A stretch of 64,000 nt of DNA, from positions 22,792,839 to 22,856,838 of the forward strand of contig NC_065919.1 of assembly GCF_024586455.1 (NCBI RefSeq), read 5' to 3'. Of this stretch, positions 22,814-33,021 are shown piece by piece. This stretch comes from Bactrocera neohumeralis. Taxonomy: Eukaryota > Arthropoda > Insecta > Diptera > Tephritidae. A program made the position numbers and the translations under genes. Numbering within the stretch: position 1 is the stretch's first letter; each line of letters starts with the position of its first letter. Under the pieces are notes generated by a model that saw only the letters and a program-made list of their open reading frames with translations, was not told the DNA's origin and ran no database searches.

Positions 22814-23056
22814 ACAGTTCAAAAACTGGAAGAAAACGGATAATAACCACGCCCATCATCAAAGGTTATGTCGAAAAATCACTAAAATATTTTTAACCGA
22901 CTAACAAAAAACGTATTTTGTGGCTTTTACTTTTTGAAAATGGGCGTTTCGTCGCCCACTAACAAAAACTGTTTGGAAATTTAGCTACTCCATTGCCGAT
23001 TTCAATGAAATTCGGTATATAATATTTCTTAACACCCTGATGACATGTAAAAACGT
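22814..23056 (+). repeat. TIR-G repeat fragment nested in mariner
   Basis: The segment from ACAGTTCAAAAACTGGAAGA to ACACCCTGATGACATGTA matches 42285-42565 of the TIR-G copy at 41787-42695 block for block, including CCACGCCCAT and GGGCGT..CGTCGCCCACT. Both ends of the family are missing. Confidence 0.8.
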
Positions 23057-23059
23057 CGA

Positions 23060-23381
23060 AATTATATTATTATTATTATTATTATGAATTACGCCTATTA
23101 TTATTAACAGTTTATTATTATCTGATTTCTCCGTATAATTGTATTTAAATTGTTAGAATTCAGAATTATTTATTATTGTTAAGGAAATAAATTTTAAAAT
23201 ACGGTATTTTAAAAGAATATGTTAAATGTTCGGATAATGAATTCTCGAAATTATCAAAAATTTATAATGCAATAAAATTTAGTTATCATATTGACTCATT
23301 GCTATTATTATATCCTTACCATTTATATCTCATAATTATTTAATGGCTCCACTGCGGGCGAAGCCGCGGGTAAAAAGCTAG
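23060..23381 (+). mobile_element. Helitron-like 3' terminus
   Basis: The segment ends GCGGGCGAAGCCGCGGG (23354-23370, a GC-rich hairpin) followed by TAAAAAG and CTAG at 23378-23381, with a T immediately outside. A subterminal hairpin ending in CTRR and insertion before T is the diagnostic 3' end of Helitrons. The upstream part is AT-rich with an (ATT)n run at 23066-23085; the 5' TC end is not identified, so the left boundary is a guess. Confidence 0.65.
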
Positions 23382-23526
23382 TATTGTATAATTCACAAAC
23401 TAATGATTCGACAGCTATGAAATTGATACACACGCCTTTTGAAAGTTAGGGCGAATTCAAAATCATATGGGTATAATTCTAGTAGCGTTGTTTATGTGTC
23501 AGGTCGGGGCTTTTCAATTGACGTGT

Positions 23527-23984
23527 TTTCTTTTCATATTTAGAAAAGGGTTGTCTGGCATTAAAGGCACTGGTTGTGCCGAGACTTTTTCTGATAAGAT
23601 AATCCGACAAATCTTGTAGTCATTGATATATAGAGTTTCACTTAAAAGTGTACTAAATTATTCACAACTTGTCGTACTTACCCTACGGTCAACCTTAATC
23701 ATTCTGATGGTTTTTTGTTAGACATGTACGAGGAAAATATTTCAACTGAATTTGGTTCAGAGAGCTTTAGCGGTTTGTGAGATAGATACTTTAAATTTAT
23801 TAGTCGATCCTAACAGCGATTTCATTTGAACAGCTTACAATGTTTGCCCGTTGTGGTACCTGAAACTTTTTTATATAATAGATTTTAATATCCTTACAAA
23901 TCGACAAAGCGCTCTGAGCTTATCACAAATTTGTTGAGACACCTAATGTCAGTTTCAGCTATGTCTTCTGATTCACCGAAGGTA
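23527..23984. other. Unassigned spacer
   Basis: No gene. The GTTTGTGAGATAGATAC block near 23770 has the look of fly dispersed-repeat sequence, but I cannot place it. Confidence 0.35.
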
Positions 23985-24350
23985 TGATTGGCGAGATGTT
24001 TCATCCTCAGCCTTGCACCTCACCTTCCTCCATATAACTCGCATCCAACAAATTTTTAGCTTATTGGACAATGTCTAGTAAAAACCTCTACTATGGCGGC
24101 AAGATGAACTTTACTAAGGGCAAGTAGTTCAGGAGATCTCCTGCAATCTACTCTAACCCGAAAGGATCTCACAGTCGCACAGCGAGGCCCACGTGTCCAG
24201 TGCAAGAACACAAGATGCCTATGGAGTTCTAACTAAGTCCTATTGCGAATTGAGCGGGACAAGGGTGTCATCGCTCATCGGCTTTGCAGTTGTCAGCATT
24301 TCTGCCATAACTAGGCACACTAACTATTCTGATGATGAAGTAGCTCGATG
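23985..24350 (-). mobile_element. Possible LOA-like LINE debris, antisense
   Basis: Blocks such as the CTTCCTCCATA and GATCTCACAGTCGCACAGC strings parallel those in the antisense copy at 19900-20080 (CTTCCTCCATA, GATCTCGCAGTCACGCAC) in the same order. Translation is too broken to show a motif clearly. Confidence 0.4.
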
Positions 24351-24994
24351 CTATTTATAATGAGTACAGTTACTCTATGACCAACTTGCATTGCACAGTA
24401 ATCTGTGATATGAAACGTAAAAATATTTGAGAAAACTCTCTATGGAAATGGTATCAAAAAGTTGAAAAAATATCGTTATAATCTGTGACTTACAAGACTC
24501 CTTAGCTAGCCACGAGTAGTTAAATACTATATAGCTCTCAGTTCGTAAAATGAACCTCTATCAAATGGCGTCTTTGAGATCAATCTAAATGCTTTGTTTA
24601 TACTCCAGTACCAATAAATAGTGGCGAAGTTCTGAGTTTAAATTAAGATTTTGACAATTTCTTTCTTATTAATTTAGTTATTGATAATAATAATAAGTTG
24701 TTGTAGCGAAAAAATGTACTGTGAGTGTGCTGGCGAGTTAGCAGTTTTTGCCCCAAGGTCTTTCTGGTTGCATTATATATGATGGTCATGATCGTTTAAA
24801 CGGTCTCAAAGTTATGAGATTTTCCTCTGCTTTATTGGGGTTTTAGGAATTCAATTCTGAAAAAAGGTTATCAAGAAATTCCCTTCCTAAAACCGCTCGA
24901 AACTTTTTTATGGTTGAGCATTAATAATGCACCCAGATGTTGAATCTAGGGTCGATGTACATATATTCAGCAAGCTAAGTTTAGGTGGATAATT
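24351..24994. other. Unassigned spacer
   Basis: AT-rich, nothing recognised. Confidence 0.4.
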
Positions 24995-25150
24995 TCATTT
25001 TGGTTGTTGATTTTGCGTGCTGCCTCCTATTCTACTCCCTTCTTTCGGCAAATGTGTGACTGCGGGCGCACCGTTGGGATACTTCAATTGGTCATATAAT
25101 TGCCAATTGGGGTAATAAAATGCGTGAACGTGTGCCAAAATGACTGCCAT
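24995..25150 (-). CDS. Candidate small secreted protein, 51 aa from the only ATG
   Basis: The frame opens at a stop codon just above 25213. Its only ATG is at 25150-25148, giving MAVILAHVHAFYYPNWQLYD and onward to a stop at 24995. The codons just upstream would extend the hydrophobic stretch (TSIRILCA before MAVILAHVHA), producing a textbook signal peptide with a likely cut after VHA. An ATA at 25186-25184 sits where a start would be expected (ATA-GCA-AGA-ACA). The mature part is Tyr/Pro/Asn-rich and polar. No poly(A) signal lies close downstream and no homologue comes to mind. It could be a real small secreted peptide gene, an exon whose first part is spliced from upstream, a gene with a lost start, or chance. 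Confidence 0.28.
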   Translation of the reverse strand: MAVILAHVHAFYYPNWQLYDQLKYPNGAPAVTHLPKEGSRIGGSTQNQQPK

Positions 25151-25213
25151 GGCACATAGTATACGTATACTTGTTGTTCTTGCTATGGTCGTTCTACGGT
25201 GTGGTTGTTGCAA

Positions 25214-25695
25214 CTAAAATTTCTTACTGTTGCTATGAACTGCTGTTATTGCAAGTAGTACTATTTATTGTTGTTGTACAAAAATTTATTTGTTTTTGTA
25301 ATTATTTTTGTTGCTTACTTGCTTGTCCATATTTCATAGCTAATTCAGTGTTTAGATATTTTGTTATTGTCGCCGTGTGTATTGCGTTGTGGCACTTAAG
25401 AAATTTCCATTCCACAATATTCGCAAAGTTCGGGTGGCGGCCATTATTGTACTTGCTCTGCTGTTGCCAACGGCTTAAGTGTGTTTTATGTTCGCTCTGC
25501 TTGTGGCCACATTCAAATTAATAATGTTGGCTATAAATATATGATGTTCCTTTAATGATGTTGCTCTTGAATTGTTCCAACCAAACACATATCCGCACAT
25601 AAATGTTATTTTGGTTGACAAATATTGATGTTTGAGCGAAATTCTGGTTAAATTTAGTTTAGTTTATTCGAAATTTTCAAGAGTTTCCTGAAAAA
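25214..25695. other. Unassigned spacer, upstream of the candidate secreted ORF
   Basis: TTGTTG/TTATTG-rich. A 116-codon plus-strand frame at 25171-25521 is Leu/Cys/Val-rich and derives from that bias. The minus strand has a short ATG frame (MAATRTLRIL) near 25440 but no clear splice structure. Confidence 0.35.
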
Positions 25696-25900
25696 GCAGA
25701 AAATCCGTTAATACCCTTCACAAATATAGAAGATTGCTGACAGACATTTGATTCCTAACTTTCAGTTCATGTGTCTGATATCGGCGGTTCCGTGAAATGA
25801 GGACCGAGAGACTAGTTCGCGTATATGCAGACAGACGGACGGAAGTCATGGAAAACGGACATGGCTAAATCGAATCAGCTCATCATTTATATACCTATTC
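25696..25900. repeat. Fragment of a fly dispersed repeat (AGACGGACGG type)
   Basis: TTAATACCCTTCACA near 25710, CAGACAGACGGACGG near 25830, ACGGACATGGCTAAATCGA near 25855 and CATTTATATACC near 25885 form the block order common to non-coding dispersed repeats of flies. The full element is not present. Confidence 0.5.
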
Positions 25901-25902
25901 TT

Positions 25903-26290
25903 CTTCTTCATTGACGTAGACACGGCTTACGCGAGGTCTTCGTCTTCCTTTGCTTCCCCCGGCGGATACTGCGGCAAATACCATCAGAGCTGGAGTATTT
26001 TCATCATTTTCGCTGTCTCTTAATTCGCTGTACTATGTCAATGTTGTCGTCTTTCACATAATGAGCTCTATGGAACTTTATACGCAATATTACGGAGACT
26101 TATCGACATTTAAATTCCAATCGTCGGACATGCTTTCCTCCAACCATATTCTACAAAGAAGCTGATGCATGTTCCTTATCACTTCATCGCCGCCGTATTT
26201 GAATAGCTCGGTCGGCAATTCCTTGGCTCCCGCCGCTTTGTTCTTCTTCAGCTAGCTAATTGCAATTCGAACTTCTTCATGTTGTTTCTG
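25903..26290 (-). pseudogene. RTE-like LINE, internally deleted copy, antisense
   Basis: The left side starts with the family's (AAG)n 3' tail, read as TTCTTCTTCTTC, then the reverse complement of the C-terminal region. After a scrambled part around 26070-26100 the minus strand reads LEESMSDDWNLNVD, RNMHQLLCRIW and KNKAAGAKELPTELFKYGGD, which are RT entry motifs. The catalytic middle of the RT is gone. It is a dead copy with the true 3' end retained. Confidence 0.75.
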
Positions 26291-26785
26291 TAGAAAAATT
26301 CATTGCTCAGTTGAGTTCAAAGTTCTTACGATTCCTTTTTGTTTCTGAGATGGTTTTGCTGTGAAAAACTGAGGTTTGTGTGAGGTAGGGTGCATAATCC
26401 TTAGCGCCGTTAAAAATGGAAGAGCTCCGCTAATTTCATGTTAGGACTCCGACCAGCTCAGCAAGCGTTGATCAGCTGCCAGCAGCTGTGCAGTTGCAAC
26501 AATAAAACGCCCAACATAAAACGCAAGAGAACTTCGGAACTCTTTGCTGTCGGCAAGGTTCACTTTTCAATGGTTATACTATTTTTATTGGACTCTGTTC
26601 GATCGTTACTAGTACCGTTAGATTGAATATTAGCTGTTTGGAGGAAAGTGAGATCTTTTCAACACTTCCTGCCTTGCCAGATCAAGTCAAAATATTTTGA
26701 ATCTCATACTTTTAGACATCCAGGTGAAACTTTCTGAATTTAAATAAAACACCTAAGCAGATTTGTGATAGCTCCTGGACGTTTC
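26291..26785. other. Unassigned spacer
   Basis: A GC-richer patch around 26430-26560 contains a 62-codon ATG frame on the plus strand (26438-26626) with no domain that I recognise. The remainder is AT-rich. Confidence 0.35.
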
Positions 26786-26789
26786 TGGC

Positions 26790-27310
26790 TATAGCTGATA
26801 TTCAACTATAGGTTTTATAAATGGCTTCACAAAGTACTGAGTATGATTCCGACCTTGTTCAGGGATCAGCCATCTAATCTGACTTAACTTATTGACCAAG
26901 TCAGCGGTACAATCCCATAGTTGAGTTTTTATCACAAATATCGGTCAATGTGTGAGATATATAATTGAAATATGGAGACAATCCTTTCCTGATAATAGTG
27001 TGTCTATGTGTTAAAAATGGGTTGAATCGGGTCAATACTTTTCTTAGCTCCCATATACCTAATACAACGATTTTCGAACTTCCAGGTGACCTTGTAACGG
27101 ATATAGAAGCCAACATGTGAGTTATCTCAATGGAAATAACAGAGTGTGTATCTTTGAGCCGAAAGTGGACAAAATTGCGTGAAAAGTCCCAATATAACTT
27201 ACAAACCTCGTGCTGCTGCTGGATTTTCCCGGTCTTTGATTTTTGTAAGTTGCAAGAGTATAAAATATTTGGATAAACCCGAGCTTAGCTTTCCTTATTT
27301 GTTTCATTTA
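26790..27310 (+). repeat. TIR-G dispersed repeat, copy with 3' end
   Basis: It matches 4410-4880 in order: AATATCGGTCAATGTGTGA, TTGAATCGG.TCAATACTT, GATTTTCGAACTT, and the terminal GTTGCAAGAGTATA at 27249-27262, followed by CCCGAGCTTAGCTTTCCTTA. The 5' part is poorly conserved or missing. Confidence 0.7.
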
Positions 27311-27379
27311 GCTTGTAATCATCTTACACAACTGGATAAAAAGTGGCAATACGACTATTGTAAGGTTGTGTTAGGTTAA

Positions 27380-27832
27380 TCTGATAGGCCAATAAGCCAC
27401 GCATTGATTAGTTTTGATCCTTTGCAATACCAGAGTGTATCATACTGTGAGACTCCAGATGCTTACAGCGTAGTCTTGCCAATGCGAGACAAGTGCATAA
27501 GAGATGCTCCATTGCTTCCCTCGTGTCCTGCTCTAGACATTTCCTGCTGTATTCTGGTTCTGTCAGCCCCATCCCAGACAATGACCAGTTAGTACTCCCA
27601 TCATATTTTTACAGTCTTTTCTATCGTGTACCAGTTGGAATTTTGTGAACGTCCAATCAAATGTTTTCAACATAACTTTTGCAATTTTGCACCCTGGTAG
27701 CTCGTTCCATCGAGTTTTGAATTTCTTTAACATGCTCTGTCGAGATCGTTAGACGTACACCACTCTTGGCAATATCGTCCATTATTTCATTGCTCTCGAT
27801 GCCTTTGTGTCCTAATCTACACAAAAGTCTCT
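27380..27832 (-). pseudogene. LOA-like LINE, C-terminal half of RNase H and Cys motif
   Basis: The minus strand from 27832 down reads LGHKGIESNEIMDDIAKSGV (C-terminal RNase H), VKEIQNSMER, then LEQDTREAMEHLLCTCLALA (Cys/His motif) and RLRCKHLESH. It continues the protein whose first half is at 29591-29832; the I-like LINE at 27836-29590 lies between the two. Frameshifts are present around 27590. Confidence 0.72.
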
Positions 27833-27835
27833 GAC

Positions 27836-29590
27836 GTTAATTTAGCTCAATCCTTATTTACTAATATACTCGCCAGAATTGAGACTTGGTCACTGGAGTC
27901 TGGTGCTTCACTTTCCTTAGACAAAACACATATTCTTCTTGTAGGAAGCAAAATTGCAACGGTATTTCACTAACCCACAACCAAACTAACATCGAATGTA
28001 AAACACAGCTGAAAATACTAGGATTAATTTTTGACTCTAATTATAATTTTAATGCTCACTGTAAATATGTCAGAAACTCGTTAATGTCACGATTAAATAT
28101 TGTTAAATATCTCTCGTCTAAGCATTCATTTATTCATCCGAACACACTAGTCAATGTTGTCAGAGCTTTGCTAACTTCAAAAATAGATTATGGGCTCCCC
28201 ATCTATGGCAATTGCTCCAAAAGCAGTATCAACCTTTTAAATGCACCTTACCATTGCGCAATACGGCGAAGTCTCCGGAATCTGGTTTACCAACTATTCA
28301 AAATAAAATTATAAATTCTTCGCTTCAAATTCTTGCGAAAACGGCTGAGAACACCAACCCATTACTAAATACAACTATCACGCATGCCACGAAAAAAAGA
28401 AAAATTCCAATAATACAATCGGCTATTTCGAGATGCTTAAGTTTCGCTGCAGAAAATAATATTTTATGTAACGCAACACGCAAATTCACCACTCGACATC
28501 CTACCTGTCTGATCAATGATAAAATACTACAGAATAAGCTTATGTTTTTGTCCAAGCAAAACACACCAAACGAAGTCTTTCAACAAACCTTTGCTGAACT
28601 GGAATCTAATTACACAAATAATGGCTGGAAGTTATTGTTTACGGATGGCTCCAAGTCCATCGATTTCACTTCGTTAGCAGTTGTCACTGCCACAGGAGAA
28701 ATTATTTGCAATTGGCTTCTTCCCTCAACGATCTCTGTATTTACGCTGAAGGATCTGCTATCCTTCATGCAGTTAATTACGCAAAAAAGACTAAAGGAAA
28801 GTTCCTCATCTGTACAGACAGCAAATCGTGTATGTCTGCAATAACGTCTCCTTCCAATCGCAATCCCATAATAGAAGTTATCAGGGACGCGGTCATTAGT
28901 GCCCCTCAGAAAACCCAAGTAATGTGGATCCCTGGCCATGCTGGTATTACAGGCAACCACTTTGCAGACCTCGCTGCGAAAAATGTAGCCAGGACTCCTG
29001 CCTTAACATACTACGTCTCATCCAAGCAAGACATTCTTAACCTTATTAAGCACAAAAGGCATCAAAAAACGCAAGCGAATGGAAAACATTTAAACATCAC
29101 TACGCAGTCATAAACCCAGCCAGAAATCGTATAATCTACTCGTTAACAGTTCCAACTAGCGCAATGAAGACATATACTCGATTAAGGATTAGACACACTA
29201 TCATAACACACGCCCACTTACTATCGGGTAAAAGCCCATCCATTTGACCCCTTTGTGAGGACACCGCTACTATCAAACACTTACTCACACTCTGTCCGAT
29301 GCTTCACCCAACAGCCCACAACTCTGGCAACATTGATCTCATAAAACTACTAAGTGAACCTTCAGAAAAAAACGTGATGATTGTATATACATAGATTCTT
29401 AAAAACCAACGATTTGTTAAAATATATTTAAGCAACTTACATCTTACTAACCCTTAGCAATTAAAATTTTTCACCTAGTTATAATTACAAGACGGCTGAA
29501 GGCCTCGTAGCCAGTGCTGCGTTTATGTATTTATATAATAAAACTCTTTTTTGTTATATGAATTATTATAAATAAATAAATAAATAAATG
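27836..29590 (+). pseudogene. I-like LINE, 3' part with RNase H and (AAAT)n tail
   Basis: The sense strand reads the end of an RT (IETWSLESGASLSLDKTHIL, LKILGLIFDSNYNFNAHCKY, KIDYGLPIYGN), then a 210-codon frame with RNase H start KLLFTDGSKS. After a frameshift near 28720 the 135-codon frame gives AEGSAILHAVNYAKK, FLICTDSKSCMSAI (catalytic Asp) and VMWIPGHAGITGNHFADLAA. A Cys-motif-like region (PL-CEDTATIKHLLTLC) follows near 29260, and the copy ends in an (AAAT)n tail (29569-29589). The 5' end is truncated within the RT. The I-clade assignment is from the RNase H sequence style and short-repeat tail. It is the best preserved LINE in the window, with only a few breaks. Confidence 0.85.
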
Positions 29591-29832
29591 TGCCCGGGCA
29601 CTCAGTAGAAGTGAAGTTGCTTGTTTCTGGTAACACTTTCCACTGCCGCCCTGCTTCCTAAGGCACTTCTGGCCGATATGCGATACGAGGTGACTGCCTT
29701 GGCTTCTACGTAGATGTTGACACCGGAATTGCCTGCAGGTGCATTAGAGGCCAGCTCCATGGCTTTCGCAATAGCAAAGGTCTCAGCTTGACATATACTG
29801 TAGTGGTCCGGCAGCTTAAAAGACTATTGTAA
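29591..29832 (-). pseudogene. LOA-like LINE, N-terminal half of RNase H
   Basis: The minus strand reads FKLPDHYSICQAETFAIAKA (catalytic Glu), VNIYVEAKAV (catalytic Asp region changed to E), SYRISARSALGSRAAVESV, and HFY-stop-VPGH, ending exactly where the I-like LINE tail begins. The next motif of the same domain resumes at 27832, so this domain was split by the insertion. The W before VPGH has become a stop. Confidence 0.78.
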
Positions 29833-29937
29833 AGTCTTACATAACATTACTTGATTGGCGTTCCAAAGGCATACCTACAACAAATAAGAACAGTAATCAA
29901 ACTCATTTTGTTGCAACACTATCTACAATCTTTCGAA

Positions 29938-30048
29938 ATGAAACACCTATTGACTGGCTTCAAACCACCGATTCATAATGTAATCCAGTCAAGTGCGCTT
30001 AATCACTACTTGCTGCTCCGTGGTAACTTACCAACACAATGGTCAAAG
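29938..30048 (+). CDS. Possible first coding exon, 37 codons (weak)
   Basis: The ATG at 29938 opens a frame starting MKHLLTGFKPPIHNVIQSSA that runs 37 codons to CAAAG followed by GTGAGG, a good splice-donor consensus at 30049. The frame itself stays open to 30252. The sequence lies beyond the LINE debris and shows no transposon motif. Nothing confirms transcription and no partner exon was found. Confidence 0.18.
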
Positions 30049-30949
30049 GTGAGGAACATTGCTCCTTGGTACAATACTGCATGCAGTGCCACCACGGCGA
30101 CCAACTTCGAAAACAATTATGAAATATTCATTTGTTTCGTTGACAACCTTTGCCACGAGATTTCATCTCTCTCACAGAATTGCTGTGGTCATGCGCTTGT
30201 TGTTGTTGTTATTATTGTCGTTACTTTGCTACAATATAATAACAATTGCTAACTATCTTGTCGGACGCAGGCAACACATTTTCCTAGCTGCCACTACGTG
30301 TATCTGTGTATGTGTGTGGTGGCAATTATGCGCAACCATTTTGCATTCCATCTTTGCTCTTATATATTTGTTGTAAATTTGCAGCTTGTTTGGGTCAGCT
30401 TGTCAACATCAACCGCAAAACCGACGACACCTGCAAAAAGCATAATTTTCAGCTTGATTCCGTTCATGCTGCTGAGCGCATGTTGCATGTGTGTGTGTGT
30501 GTGCCTGCGACTTCATTGTTTTATTTTCGGTAGCATAAATGTCACCACTGTGACCGAAAAGTACTTAATTTGCCGGGTTTAGATAACTTTATGTGGAGTG
30601 CTGCGAATTGTACATTAGCGCTGGCCATTTGAAAAATGTGTGGTTGTCTGTGTGCTTAGATCAGTTGACCGGGTTGACATTTTAAGTATTTTTCTGCACC
30701 ATAAAATAGAGAGATGTCTGATTCGCAAAGCATTATTTTTGTTTAGAAAAAATATAAGGATACATCCGAAAGAGTGTTAGTTCTTCCAGGAATTCACGAG
30801 TCGTGAATATCTGATAAATGGTGGATTTACCAAGTCGGAAGCTTCATTAATGAGGTCCAATCAGTTTGTTGGTGGTGAGCATTGTTGGTACCATTCAGGA
30901 AGCTTGAGAAGTGTTCCCTACAAATTCTTAGTATACTCGAAATATCTGC
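30049..30949. other. Unassigned spacer with (GTT)n and (TG)n
   Basis: TTGTTGTTGTTATTATTG near 30200 and a (TG)n tract at 30488-30503. Leu/Cys-rich open frames on the plus strand result from this bias. Confidence 0.4.
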
Positions 30950-31260
30950 CACCATATTACCTTATCAATGCAGGTACCACGTCTTGGTTTAAAGCTTGCA
31001 GTTAGGTGTAGATCTTCTGCTCGAGGTCTCGGGACATGTTCTTGTCGGCTAGAACCTCAAGCTCCTGGCACTCTCTCTCCTTCCGTTTGTAAATACGTCT
31101 GTCTTCCCTTCTCTCCTCACGATGTCGTACCTTAACAGCTCGAGTCGCTGCGGTACATCCGGTGGACTTGCAAGCGACGTCCTTTTCTATAGTGGCAGCC
31201 CGAAATACGTAATCGTCCAATCTGTTTGGTGCTGATGGTGACGGACTATGACATCTTCAC
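30950..31260 (-). pseudogene. RTE-like LINE, endonuclease-RT linker fragment, antisense
   Basis: The minus strand reads AVKVRHREERREDRRIYKRK, then EVLADKNMSRDLEQKI. This basic, coiled stretch corresponds to the YRRKEREHxxxELxELExL-NxxxxRKFYxKI linker between endonuclease and RT in RTE-like ORFs; the plus-strand copy at 55.6 kb has the related RKFYEKMRRLTEG. It continues less clearly to about 30950. Confidence 0.55.
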
Positions 31261-31395
31261 CGAAGGAACGCGTAACACTCTATGGAAAATTCGCGCGTAT
31301 ACGGTATATCATCGAGTTGAGGAGTGCTACTAGATAGTAGAGATGAGAATCGGGTTACGAAGTTCCGACTTTTGTGACTGTAACTTTTCTGTGTT

Positions 31396-31940
31396 TAGGT
31401 TCTTCTTCTTCTTAATTGGCGTAGACACCGCTTACGCGATTATAGCCGAGTTTACAACAGCACGCCAGTTATTCTTCTTTTTCGCTGTTTGCCGCCAATT
31501 GGATATTTCAAGCGAAGCCAGGTCCTTCTTCACCTGGTCCTTCCAACGGAGTGGAGGTCTTCCACTTCCTCTGCTTCCCCCGGCGGGTACTGCGTGGAGT
31601 GTTCTCATACATTCGGACAACATGGCCTAGCCAGCGTAGCCGCTGTCTTTTAATTCGCTGAACTATGTCAATGTCGTCATATATCTCGTACAGCTCATCG
31701 TTCCATCGAATGCGATATTCGCCGTGGCCAACACGCAAAGGACCTTAAAGCTTTCGCAGAACTTTTCTCTCGAAAACTCGCAACGTCGACTCATCAGTTT
31801 TTGTCATCGTCCAAGCCTCTGCACCATATAGCAGGACGGGAATTATGAGTGACTTATAAAGTTTGGTTTTTGTTCGTCGAGAGAGGACTTTGCTTCTCAA
31901 TTGCCTACTTAGTCCGAAGTAGTACCTGTTGGCAAGAGTT
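31396..31940 (-). pseudogene. RTE-like LINE 3' end, antisense
   Basis: It begins with the (AAG)n tail in reverse (TTCTTCTTCTTCTTA). The minus strand then reads the C-terminal region: VGHGEYRIRWNDELYEIYDD, QRIKRQRLRWLGHVVRM, a PLRWKDQVKKDLASLEISNW block and WRAVVNSAIIA before the stop. A frameshift near 31590-31620 separates two open frames of 76 and 63 codons. Only the 3' ~540 bp is present, as expected of incomplete reverse transcription. Confidence 0.85.
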
Positions 31941-33015
31941 ATCCTGCGTTGGATTTAATCCGAGGCTGTCGTTTAGTTTTCATTGGTACTGTTTTTTACG
32001 TGGCGGGTCCCAAACCCTGCGCACAACCCTATGTAGGGGATATTTCGCCTTCTCACTTTAGCTCGCCTTCAAACGGATGTTCTTAGGCTACCCAGAGGAT
32101 ACTTGGTCAAAGACCGGAAGTCGTGAGCTGCTTGAGTCATATGTAAAAGAATCGTTTCTGGCCACTCCCAAGTGAATGGTGATCAGAGAACTTTCCTCAC
32201 TTGCATGAACTTCTACACATGACTCCATCCTCCTTACTACCATCTTGTGAAATTTATCCTTGATGTGGATCCTGATTATTCACATTCGCTTGTTCACAGG
32301 AGTAAGAGGAGAAGGAGTCCGGAGACGAGTTGGCGAAGTCTTTGGCTCACCATCAAACCAACAGCAAATTTGGGTTCTACTACCATGCTACGCACATCAC
32401 ATTTCCAGTGCTGTCAGTATTATACTTCTCCAGGACATCCTATAGCTGGATGCCTTCCTTTCAGAGAATCCAGAAAGTCAAGGTGAATACCTATAGATTA
32501 TGTTGCTTTGTTCGTAGCACACCTCGCTTGGCATTCCTCATGTCGTACAGGGTGCTCGACGTGGACGCGAGAGTAGGAATTGAAGGGTAATATGGAGCTT
32601 CAACTGGACACTCAGAGTACCTATGTTATTATGTGACATTGGGAACAGTCCATCCAATCAGAGATAATATCTTCTTGGAGAACGCGAAGCGGATTTTTTT
32701 AAAAATATATAAAATTATAAAAATTTAGGGATTTCGAAAAGTAAAAGCGAGCTGACCATTAAAATTTATATCAATCAAATCTCATGGTCATCGTACCTCA
32801 TTTCACAATATAAAATGGTTAACAAAGTGATCAGTGGCTCGCTGGAATAAGATTTCACTCAATTCAAAAGGTTAAAAATGCAACAAGAAATCCTATTTTA
32901 AAGGCCACAAAGCTCTGTGCTATGGAACCGTTATTGTAGTGTTGAAACCCCGTTACGACAAATGCACTAGCCTAGGTGCAGATTATGGCGCAGAATAAAG
33001 TTATACACGTTCTTG
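31941..33015. other. Possible unclassified repeat, then unassigned spacer
   Basis: 31941-32260 follows the RTE piece without a clear break. On the minus strand an ASD-stop-IQRRITLAN block leads into the RTE region, so part of it may be upstream RTE sequence. 32260-32600 has open frames in three plus-strand phases without recognisable domains. 32690-33000 is AT-rich. Confidence 0.35.
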
Positions 33016-33021
33016 CATTCT

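Larger units (their letters stand above)
21938..23526 (-). mobile_element. mariner element with nested insertions
   Basis: The left end ACAGATCAATTGAATAATC (from 21938) and the reverse complement of the right end (to 23526) agree at about 14 of 19 positions, with TA at the left flank. They match the ends of the 234-bp derivative at 17511-17744. The internal minus-strand coding region is a mariner transposase broken by a TIR-G repeat fragment and a Helitron terminus at 22814-23381. The outer element is thus older than both insertions. Confidence 0.65.

Noticed and set aside
25171..25521. 116-codon hydrophobic plus-strand frame
   Set aside because: Leu/Cys/Val bias from TTGTTG/TTATTG repeats; no ATG in good context.
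29838..29880. GTAAAGTCTTACAT as a mariner terminus
   Set aside because: Superficially like the 35.1-kb TIR, but the match is only a few bases and no partner end or TA duplication was found.
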